A stretch of DNA of 6,565 nt from an uncultured Lachnospiraceae bacterium (GCA_902766655.1 CACXEL010000385.1:1-6565), one strand, 5' to 3'; counted from the stretch's first letter, positions 1 through 5,805 are shown. Made by a program: numbers and translations. The notes: generated by a model from the letters alone, not told the origin.

Positions 1-35
1 AGCTGACTGCTACTAATAGGACGAGGGCTTGACCA
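1..35 (+). rRNA. rrl: 23S ribosomal RNA, 3' end (partial)
   Basis: The first ~35 bases match the conserved terminal segment of Firmicutes 23S rRNA, including the TACTAATAGG block and the GAGGGCTTGACC tail, which pairs with the 5' end of the molecule. The rest of the gene lies upstream of the window. The exact mature end is uncertain by a few bases and was set just after GACCA. From memory, most Firmicutes have a G where position 10 has C and a T where position 21 has A. These may be strain differences or copy variation. Confidence 0.9.
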
Positions 36-320
36 ATAAGATTTAGAGAGCGGTCAGGATTTCAAATCAGCTGGACGGAATGCTCGCATTCCGGACAGGG
101 GATTTGAAAGACCGGACATTGACGAAGTCAATGTCATGAGCAGCGCGCAGCGGTGCGAATGACCGCTCGCCAGTCCCGAAGCTCGGCAAATATCCGAGCG
201 AATCGACATTCGTAGAAATGTCAGTCGGGAAGCGAACGACCGCTCGAAATATCCAAGGTCGGTAAAAGAACAGGTTCTGCAAGTATTGTATATGCGGTTT
301 TGAGGGTACGCCCCCGTACA
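36..320 (+). other. Folded 3' spacer of the rRNA operon, no 5S gene seen
   Basis: This is the transcribed spacer between 23S rRNA and tRNA-Trp. It is rich in hairpins. CGGTC and TTTCAAATC (51-55, 60-68) pair with GATTTGAAA and GACCG (101-114), capped by a 7-bp CGGAATG/CATTCCG stem (76-93). GACATTGAC/GTCAATGTC forms a 9-bp hairpin at 115-135, and AGCGGT/ACCGCT one at 149-167. A three-way junction at 174-230 has an outer TCCCGA/TCGGGA stem and two inner hairpins. A 15-bp element occurs twice with one mismatch (155-169, 232-246). Such stems may guide RNase III-type maturation of 23S rRNA, which is inference. No 5S landmarks, such as a CCGAAC loop or GAAGTTAAG, were found. No open reading frame here looks coding. 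Confidence 0.6.
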
Positions 321-349
321 CCACCTGACCAATCTCAGGTGGCCTTTTC
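321..349 (+). terminator. Hairpin with interrupted T-run, possible weak terminator
   Basis: CCACCTGA (321-328) and TCAGGTGG (335-342) form a perfect 8-bp stem with a 6-nt loop, followed by CCTTTTCTTA. The T-run is broken by C and starts two bases after the stem, so it is weaker than the hairpin at 435-467. It ends about 10 nt before tRNA-Trp and no promoter fits between. If it terminates, it probably does so partially, with antiterminated rRNA polymerase reading through. It could instead be a processing stem. Confidence 0.55.
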
Positions 350-358
350 TTATATAAT

Positions 359-429
359 AGGGGAATCCTCTAATGGTAGGAGAGCGGTCTCCAAAACCGT
401 CAATGGGGGTTCGACTCCCTCTTCCCCTG
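359..429 (+). tRNA. trnW: tRNA-Trp (CCA anticodon)
   Basis: This is a complete 71-nt cloverleaf. The acceptor stem AGGGGAA (359-365) pairs with TTCCCCT (422-428), followed by discriminator G429. The D-arm is CTCT/GGAG around AATGGTA. The anticodon stem GCGGT/ACCGT encloses CTCCAAA, giving anticodon CCA at 391-393, which reads UGG. The T-arm GGGGG/CCCTC encloses TTCGACT. The 3' CCA is not encoded and must be added enzymatically. It lies downstream of 23S rRNA with no convincing promoter of its own, so it is probably co-transcribed with the rRNA operon and ended by the terminator directly after it. Confidence 0.95.
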
Positions 430-434
430 TTTGT

Positions 435-467
435 AAAAGAACCTTTCGTTGAAAGGTTCTTTTTTTA
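435..467 (+). terminator. Intrinsic terminator of the rRNA/tRNA-Trp transcript
   Basis: AGAACCTTTC (438-447) pairs perfectly with GAAAGGTTCT (451-460) around a GTT loop. It is followed by seven or more Ts, and an A-run precedes it, so the stem could extend by three A-T pairs. It begins six bases after the tRNA and is a textbook end for the rrn-tRNA operon. The A-T-rich flanks could make it work on both strands. Confidence 0.9.
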
Positions 468-692
468 TATTCTGTCATCATGGCCGGGAGGATTCTGCAT
501 ATTGGCATTTTATACTGATGAAATACTACAGCATGGGAGAAATCTGTATTCTGGTACATCCTTGATTTTTGCCCTTATCAGACAATTCCCACCTATTTGT
601 CTCTTCTAATCATCAGCAAAAACGTTTAAAATAAACTATATTTCTGATTTTAGTGCAGGGTACATCTCTGCTCCGGAGAGGATCCTTCAGTT
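468..692 (+). promoter_or_regulatory. Leader region of the RND exporter gene
   Basis: This 225-bp AT-rich spacer must hold the exporter promoter, because the strong terminator at 435-467 isolates it from the rRNA operon. The best -10-like box is TATATT (637-642), but no good -35 is seen 16-18 bases upstream, suggesting a weak or activator-dependent promoter. A perfect inverted repeat, GTTTA-AAA-TAAAC (624-636), abuts that box and could be a repressor site. Near the start codon, GGAGAGG (675-681) is the likely ribosome-binding site, 11 nt before the TTG. It lies in a possible hairpin (664-683). No small gene was recognised here. Confidence 0.4.
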
Positions 693-3600
693 TTGGAAAA
701 GTTCAGCGTCAAAAAACCGTTCACAATCCTGGTCGCCGTCATTGCCGTCATAGTGCTTGGCATTGTATCTGTCCTTAATATGCCGTCCGACCTCCTTCCC
801 GAGCTCTCGCTCCCCTATCTCATGGTGGTTACCGTCTATCCCGGGGCCAGCCCTGAGCGGGTGGAGGCGGAAGTCAGTGAGCCCATGGAGAATGCCCTGG
901 GCACTATTTCGCATGTAAAAAATGTTTCCACCGTCAGCTACGAAAATTATTCCCTGACTCAGCTGGAATTCGAGGACGGGACCGATATGGACAGCGCCAT
1001 GGTCAAGGTCTCGAGCGCCATTGACCAGCTTTCCGGCAACCTGCCGGACGAGTGCGCCACGCCCAATATTCTGGAAATCAGCATGGATATGATCGCCACC
1101 ATGTACGTGGCGGTGGAGCTGGACGGCGCGGATATCTACGAGCTGACCGATTATGTCACGCGCGACGTCCAGCCGTATCTCGAGAGAGTGGAGGGCGTGG
1201 CTTCCATTTCCAATATCGGCTTGGTGGACCGGACGGTCCAGGTGGAATTAAATAAGGAAAAAATCGATGAGCTCAACGAAAAAATCCTTATGATGGCTTC
1301 GGATGAGCTGGCGGAAGCCTATGACAAGCTTCAGGATGCCAGAAAGAAAGTCGAGGAGGGACAAGAGGAGGTCTCGGAGCAGCAGGAGAACTTCGGCGAA
1401 AATCTGGCAGCCGGAATCTTCGACGAGCTGGATGAGCCCGCTGCAGAGATGGCCGAATCCCTTCAGGGGCAGATCTATACCCTGATCGGCAGGCTGAACA
1501 GCCTTGCCGCTACCGTCAATTCATATCAGGAGGCCATCAACGCCCCCCTGGAGCAGGCGGCCCAGGATGCGAGGGCTGCCTATGATGAAGGCTACGATAA
1601 GGCGGTCGCTCTTCGGGAAGCTGCAGACGCAGCCTACCAGGTCTATCTGGATGCCAGCGATGCGGTCGCAGCAGCCGGGGAGGAAGCGACGGAGGAAATG
1701 CTTGCCGCTGTCGAGACTGCCTGGGAGGAATACGAGGCGGCGAGTTACGCCGCGGATGTCGCCACCAAGGAGGTGGAATATCTGGCCCTGGCGCTTGATA
1801 TGGCCCTGGCAGGGGCCTCCGGCAAAATTGACACATCAACGCTTTCTGCTGATATAAGTTCAGTCGTTTCCCAGCTTTCCTCGGCGGCCGGCGCCATTGA
1901 CGGAAGCTCCATGCGGGCGCTTGCCTCCGCGGCCTCCACCGTGAGCGGAATTCTGCCCAGGGTAAGCTCCATTCTCGCGATTGCGGACGGTATGGGCGGC
2001 AGTGTGCCTTCTGTATCCGGCGACGTTTACGGGGCCCTGTACTCCGTGTCCGCCGCATTGGATAATGTCCCGGATGTCATGGACACTTTGGAGGAGACCT
2101 TTGCGGCCCTGACCCAGGGCCAGCTGGATGCCGCCGTCGGTTTTTCCTCCGTCACGGGTCAGCTATCCAGTGCGCAGAGCGCACTGGACCAGGCAATGGA
2201 ACAGTATGAGTCAGCCCGCAAAAAGGCCCTTGAAAATGCGAACCTGGACGCCCTCCTTACCGTCCAGAACCTGGCCGGTATGATCTACGCTCAGAATTTC
2301 ACCATGCCGGCCGGCTATATTGACGACGAGAATGACAACTCCTGGCTCCTGAAGGTCGGCGATGAGTTCGAGACTGCGGACGACATTTCGAATGCCCTTC
2401 TCTGCGACATCGACGGAATCGGCACGGTCCGCCTGACGGACGTGGCGGATATCACCGTGATTGATAATTCGGACTCCACCTATTCCAGGCTGAACGGGGA
2501 GGAGGCTGTCGTGCTCAGCATCTATAAGAGCTCCTCTTCCGGCACGAACGAAGTCTCCCGTGATATCAATAAAGAGATGAAGGCCCTCATGGAAAAAGAG
2601 AGCCGCCTCCACATCGTACCGCTCATGGACCAGGGCCAGTATATCACCTTGATTGTGAACGATATTGTCCAGAGCATGCTGATCGGCGCTGCCCTGGCCA
2701 TCGTGATCCTGGCCATTTTCTTAAGGGACCTGCGCCCGACCCTTCTGGTAGGCATCAGCATTCCCCTGTCGGTCCTCTTTGCCCTGGTCCTCATGTACTT
2801 CACGGACATGTCCCTCAACATGATGACCCTTTCGGGTATGTCGCTCGGCATTGGTATGCTGGTGGACAACTCCATCGTCGTCATTGAAAACATATTCCGG
2901 CTCCGGTCCCGTGACGTGGCGGCTCCCAGGGCCGCCGTCCAGGGTGCCCGTCAGGTCTCAGGCGCGCTCGTGGCTTCGACCCTGACCACCGTATGCGTAT
3001 TCTTCCCCATGGTATTCACCAACGGTACGGTAAGGAAGCTCCTTGTGCCGCTGGCCCTGTCCATATCTTTCTGTCTTCTGGCCTCCCTGGTGGTGGCCCT
3101 GACGGTCGTGCCGGCGGCCTCCAGCACCATCTTCCGGACCATGCGAACGAAATCCGACTCTGCGGGGAACAGAGTCTACGATCTTTACAGCACAACGCTG
3201 AGATGGTGCCTTAAGCACAAGCTGGTCAGTATTCTTGTCCCCGTAGTCCTTCTGGGAATCTGTATCGCACGGCTCATCTCCATGGGTATCGTCATTCTGC
3301 CGGAGATGACAGGCAACAATATCCAGGTGACCATCGTGACTCCGGAGACGGATGACCGCCAGACATCCTACGCGAAGGCCGGGCAGGTCATGGAGGCCGT
3401 GGTCAATCTGGAGGGCGTTCTGGATGTCGGCATCATGGACTCGTCCAGCACGACAGGTCTTATTTCCAGCTTTGCGGGGAACTCGGATTCCTATGGCGCT
3501 TACGTCTGCTATGTGACCATGGAAGGCGGCATGGATGACGCGGCGGCTGTGAAGGACCTCTGCAGCCGGATCGAGGAGGCCACGTCGGGGCTTGCCTGCG

Positions 3601-5129
3601 AAGTCAGGGCCAGCGCAGGCGGTATGAGCGACATGGGCGCGCTCATGTCCTCCGGCCTCACCGTCAATATCTACGGGGATGACCTGGAGGAGCTCGTAGA
3701 CGTCAGCGAGGACGTCATGGGCTTCGTAGGGCAGGTGGAAGGCTTTGAGAACATTTCCAACGGAACGGAGGATGCGGAGCAGACGCTCCATCTGGTGATC
3801 GACAAGGACAAGGCCATGGCGGCGGGCATCACGGTGGCCCAGATCTACGCGGCGATCGCCGAGCGGATGACGACGTCGGCCAATTCCACGCGGATCACGT
3901 CGGGCGGTTATGAGCTCGAGGTCGTGATCATGGACAATTCCCGCAGGCTCACCAGGGAGAATATTCTGGACCTGGAGATCGAGGGGATGAGCATGACGGG
4001 CCAGTCCGGCATGGATGCGTCCGGCTTTGACGGGCTTTCCTTCGACATGGGCGGGGAGAGTGAAGAGGGGATGTCCGCTTTCGATTTCTTCGGAGGAGAT
4101 CCCGAGGAGTCTGAGGATGAAGTGGATCCCGCCGGGGAGACGGAGTCCACGGTGTCTGAAGACGCCGCAGAAGCAGACGAACAGGAAAATGAAGAGCCGG
4201 AAGCGGATACAGCAGACAGCAAAAAAGCCGCCCCGACAGAGGCGGCTCAGGAAACGGATGCCGGAAGTGATGCTGAGGATCCTGACGAGGAGGCAGCTGA
4301 CGAGGAGGCCGCGGAAGAGTCGACGGTACACACGCTTGGCGAGTTCGCCTACCTGGAGGAGACCGAGGCCCTGTCGCGGGTGACCCGGAAGAACCTGACC
4401 CGCTACCTGTCGGTGTCGGCCTCGACCGCGGAAGGCTATAACACGGCCCTCCTGTCCAGAGAGCTCACGGAAGTGATGGCCGATTACGAGCCGCCCTTCG
4501 GTGTCCGGATCGAGATCGAGGGCGAGACCAGCCAGATCAATGACATGGTGGAGCAGATGATCAAGCTCATGCTGCTGGCCCTGCTTTTCATCTACCTGGT
4601 CATGGTGGCCCAGTTCCAGAGTCTCCTTTCACCCTTCATTGTCATGTTCACGATTCCGCTGGCCTTCACCGGCGGTATGCTGGGGCTCATTTTCGCGGGT
4701 GAGCAGCTGTCCATGCTCTCCCTTATGGGCTTCCTGATCCTCATGGGCACGGTCGTCAACAACGGCATCGTCTTCGTCGACTACACCAATCAGCTGCGGC
4801 TGGGCGGTCTTGAGCGGGAGGATGCCCTCGTGGCTACCGGCACGACCCGTATGCGTCCAATCCTCATGACGGCCCTGACCACGATCCTGGCCATGATGAA
4901 GCTGATCTTCGGCCAGGGAATGGGCTCCCAGATGGGCAGCGGCATGGCCATCGTCATCGTGGGCGGTCTTGCGTACGCGACGCTCATGACCCTCTATATC
5001 GTGCCGATCATGTATGACATCTTCTTCAGGAAGCCGCCGCTGAACGTGGACGTGGGTGACGATCTGGACGATGCGCCGGACGACGCCGAGGAGTTCCTGA
5101 AAAAGCTCCGCGGTGCCGGGAAGGCCTGA
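693..5129 (+). CDS. RND-family efflux transporter with two large extracytoplasmic insertions (SwrC/AcrB-like)
   Basis: This is an inner-membrane RND exporter, expected to use proton flux to expel amphiphiles, drugs or lipids; its substrate is unknown. TM1 spans residues ~10-30, followed by the family signature with the VYPGASPERVE stretch (48-58). TM2-6 lie at ~660-809, TM7 at ~844-862 and TM8-12 at ~1291-1440. TM4 carries LVDNSIVVIEN (D725, N726 at AcrB D407/D408). TM10 carries VVNNGIVFVDY (N1356 at AcrB K940). TRMRPILMT gives R1388 at AcrB R971. At 1478 aa it exceeds AcrB (1049) by 429. Two blocks explain this: a helical Ala/Ser/Glu-rich insertion (~197-516) in the docking-domain region, and a linker (~1099-1211), mostly acidic, in the second loop. 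TTG is chosen as start because it follows GGAGAGG, TM1 begins at once, and an in-frame TAG lies at 651. No adaptor or outer-membrane gene is adjacent, as with standalone SwrC. The family call is firm. Confidence 0.95.
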   Translation: MEKFSVKKPFTILVAVIAVIVLGIVSVLNMPSDLLPELSLPYLMVVTVYPGASPERVEAEVSEPMENALGTISHVKNVSTVSYENYSLTQLEFEDGTDMDSAMVKVSSAIDQLSGNLPDECATPNILEISMDMIATMYVAVELDGADIYELTDYVTRDVQPYLERVEGVASISNIGLVDRTVQVELNKEKIDELNEKILMMASDELAEAYDKLQDARKKVEEGQEEVSEQQENFGENLAAGIFDELDEPAAEMAESLQGQIYTLIGRLNSLAATVNSYQEAINAPLEQAAQDARAAYDEGYDKAVALREAADAAYQVYLDASDAVAAAGEEATEEMLAAVETAWEEYEAASYAADVATKEVEYLALALDMALAGASGKIDTSTLSADISSVVSQLSSAAGAIDGSSMRALASAASTVSGILPRVSSILAIADGMGGSVPSVSGDVYGALYSVSAALDNVPDVMDTLEETFAALTQGQLDAAVGFSSVTGQLSSAQSALDQAMEQYESARKKALENANLDALLTVQNLAGMIYAQNFTMPAGYIDDENDNSWLLKVGDEFETADDISNALLCDIDGIGTVRLTDVADITVIDNSDSTYSRLNGEEAVVLSIYKSSSSGTNEVSRDINKEMKALMEKESRLHIVPLMDQGQYITLIVNDIVQSMLIGAALAIVILAIFLRDLRPTLLVGISIPLSVLFALVLMYFTDMSLNMMTLSGMSLGIGMLVDNSIVVIENIFRLRSRDVAAPRAAVQGARQVSGALVASTLTTVCVFFPMVFTNGTVRKLLVPLALSISFCLLASLVVALTVVPAASSTIFRTMRTKSDSAGNRVYDLYSTTLRWCLKHKLVSILVPVVLLGICIARLISMGIVILPEMTGNNIQVTIVTPETDDRQTSYAKAGQVMEAVVNLEGVLDVGIMDSSSTTGLISSFAGNSDSYGAYVCYVTMEGGMDDAAAVKDLCSRIEEATSGLACEVRASAGGMSDMGALMSSGLTVNIYGDDLEELVDVSEDVMGFVGQVEGFENISNGTEDAEQTLHLVIDKDKAMAAGITVAQIYAAIAERMTTSANSTRITSGGYELEVVIMDNSRRLTRENILDLEIEGMSMTGQSGMDASGFDGLSFDMGGESEEGMSAFDFFGGDPEESEDEVDPAGETESTVSEDAAEADEQENEEPEADTADSKKAAPTEAAQETDAGSDAEDPDEEAADEEAAEESTVHTLGEFAYLEETEALSRVTRKNLTRYLSVSASTAEGYNTALLSRELTEVMADYEPPFGVRIEIEGETSQINDMVEQMIKLMLLALLFIYLVMVAQFQSLLSPFIVMFTIPLAFTGGMLGLIFAGEQLSMLSLMGFLILMGTVVNNGIVFVDYTNQLRLGGLEREDALVATGTTRMRPILMTALTTILAMMKLIFGQGMGSQMGSGMAIVIVGGLAYATLMTLYIVPIMYDIFFRKPPLNVDVGDDLDDAPDDAEEFLKKLRGAGKA

Positions 5130-5137
5130 GAGGGATG

Positions 5138-5159
5138 GGGCAGGCCGATCCGCCTGCCC
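5138..5159 (+). terminator. GC-rich hairpin after the exporter gene, no T-run
   Basis: GGGCAGGC (5138-5145) pairs with GCCTGCCC (5152-5159) around a 6-nt loop, 8 nt after the exporter stop codon. It lacks a T-run on either strand, so it is not a canonical intrinsic terminator. It may protect the 3' end of the mRNA or assist factor-dependent termination between the two convergent genes. The first convincing plus-strand terminator is much further on, at 5600-5625. Confidence 0.35.
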
Positions 5160-5168
5160 GCCCGGACC

Positions 5169-5263
5169 CCTCAGGGAGGCAGTGGCAGACGAGCCGCCGA
5201 ACTGGTCAGTTCCGCCTGTCTGCCTCAGGGAGTCGGTGGCAGGTGAGCCGCGGAACCGCTCAG
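5169..5263. repeat. Imperfect tandem repeat, two copies, 54-bp period
   Basis: Two copies begin with CCTCAGGGAG at 5169 and 5223. Over the first 41 bases, 34 are identical; beyond that similarity fades. The copy at 5223-5263 ends over the TGA stop of the minus-strand gene (5260-5262), and the other copy carries a matching TCA at the same place. Read on the minus strand, each unit therefore begins at a stop codon and covers 3' untranslated sequence. The core CCTCAGGGAG occurs a third time inside that gene, at 5323. No stem conserved between both copies was found, so the role is unknown. Confidence 0.6.
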
Positions 5264-5577
5264 ATCTGCTCCCCCGGTCTTCCCTCGATGACGCCGGAGA
5301 GGATGATTTCCTGACTGCCCACCCTCAGGGAGCGCAGAACCAGCATTTCCCCCCGGCGGGAGAGAATACGTTCGCCGGTCAGATGAATCACAGTCAGTCT
5401 GTCCTCGGTGTTGTAGTCCTCGGAGACTATGACGCCGGGGGCACTTTTTGTCAGCATTTTCCTGAAGTCCCGCAGGATGGCGGGCAGGAGGACGGAGGAG
5501 GATCGTTTGGCCCGCTCCGGTCCGTAGACGGGAATCAGGGCCAGTTCAAATTGAATTCTCCAGGGAATGGCGGGCAT
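5260..5577 (-). CDS. Hypothetical protein, 105 aa, unrecognised
   Basis: I do not recognise this protein family. The open frame runs upstream well past 5577, but ATG at 5577 is chosen as start because AAGGAG lies 10 nt before it (plus-strand 5588-5593) and a good promoter sits just upstream (5628-5656), inside the longer frame. The protein starts MPAIPWRIQFELALIPVYG and has no signal peptide or clear membrane helix. Its middle is basic (ERAKR, RDFRK) and its C-terminal half alternates hydrophobic and polar residues, suggesting beta strands. Codon choice favours G/C at third positions, like the neighbouring genes, which supports real coding. It converges with the exporter gene and diverges from the PAS-like gene. 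No function is proposed. Confidence 0.72.
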   Translation of the reverse strand: MPAIPWRIQFELALIPVYGPERAKRSSSVLLPAILRDFRKMLTKSAPGVIVSEDYNTEDRLTVIHLTGERILSRRGEMLVLRSLRVGSQEIILSGVIEGRPGEQI

Positions 5578-5587
5578 GGCAGGTGTT

Positions 5588-5593
5588 CTCCTT
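5588..5593 (-). promoter_or_regulatory. Ribosome-binding site that fixes the small gene's start
   Basis: On the minus strand AAGGAG lies 10 nt before ATG at 5577. It decides the start of the 105-aa gene in a frame that is open far upstream. It follows closely after the 5' hairpin of the predicted transcript. Confidence 0.7.
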
Positions 5594-5599
5594 CCGGAC

Positions 5600-5625
5600 A
5601 GCCGGCTTTCCGCCGGCTTTTTTTT
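5600..5625 (+). terminator. Plus-strand intrinsic terminator overlapping a minus-strand transcript start
   Basis: AGCCGGC (5600-5606) pairs with GCCGGCT (5612-5618) around a TTTCC loop, and the stem runs into eight Ts (5618-5625). This is a canonical intrinsic terminator for plus-strand RNA. The only plus-strand gene upstream is the exporter, ~470 nt earlier, so its mRNA may run antisense through the whole 105-aa gene before ending here. On the minus strand the same bases form a hairpin near the 5' end of that gene's mRNA, preceded by an A-run. Confidence 0.8.
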
Positions 5626-5627
5626 AC

Positions 5628-5656
5628 AGTATAAAGGAAATGAGGACCGCACGCAA
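5628..5656 (-). promoter_or_regulatory. Sigma-A-type promoter of the 105-aa gene
   Basis: On the minus strand, TTGCGT (5656-5651) and TATACT (5633-5628) are separated by exactly 17 bases. This matches the housekeeping consensus well (TTGACA/TATAAT). The predicted start falls at about 5620-5622, within the A-run that is the T-tract of the plus-strand terminator, leaving a leader of ~44 nt that contains the hairpin and the AAGGAG site. Confidence 0.65.
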
Positions 5657-5729
5657 AGAATTTCATCCTCCCGCCCCTGTTTGGAATACATTTTCCCGGC
5701 AAAGTTGCGAGCAGCAGTGATGGGCCTTA

Positions 5730-5758
5730 TTGTCTGATAATTCATAGTGTGGTAGAAT
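5730..5758 (+). promoter_or_regulatory. Extended -10 promoter of the PAS-like gene
   Basis: TTGTCT (5730-5735) and TAGAAT (5753-5758) are separated by 17 bases. A TG at 5750-5751 sits one base before the -10, giving an extended -10 motif. The predicted start is near 5765, leaving a ~40-nt leader that contains the ribosome-binding site AAGGAG (5791-5796), 9 nt before the ATG. In the ~70 bases between this and the divergent promoter (5657-5729) no further site was recognised. Confidence 0.65.
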
Positions 5759-5805
5759 ATTAAAAGAATAACTCTTGTTCTGCGGAGGGAAAGGAGCTTC
5801 ATATT

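Noticed and set aside
54..332. Overlapping minus-strand frames in the rRNA spacer
   Set aside because: They consist of the hairpins of a structured non-coding spacer and lack ribosome-binding sites and any recognisable protein features.
353..358. Perfect TATAAT as a promoter for tRNA-Trp
   Set aside because: Transcription would begin near 365, inside the tRNA, and there is no -35 box at the right distance. The match follows from the AT-rich end of the hairpin tail.
502..516. TTGGCA followed closely by TATACT as exporter promoter
   Set aside because: Only three bases separate the two boxes, and neither has a partner at 16-18 bp, so they cannot act together as a promoter.
2958..4331. 457-codon open frame on the minus strand opposite the exporter
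   Set aside because: It lies wholly inside a clear RND coding region. The protein is rich in Arg, His and Gly as expected of a GC-rich antisense shadow, and there is no ribosome-binding site or recognisable domain.
5113..5634. 173-codon plus-strand open frame after the exporter
   Set aside because: It overlaps the exporter's end, has low-complexity composition, is antisense to the better-supported 105-aa gene, and ends just past the T-tract of an intrinsic terminator.
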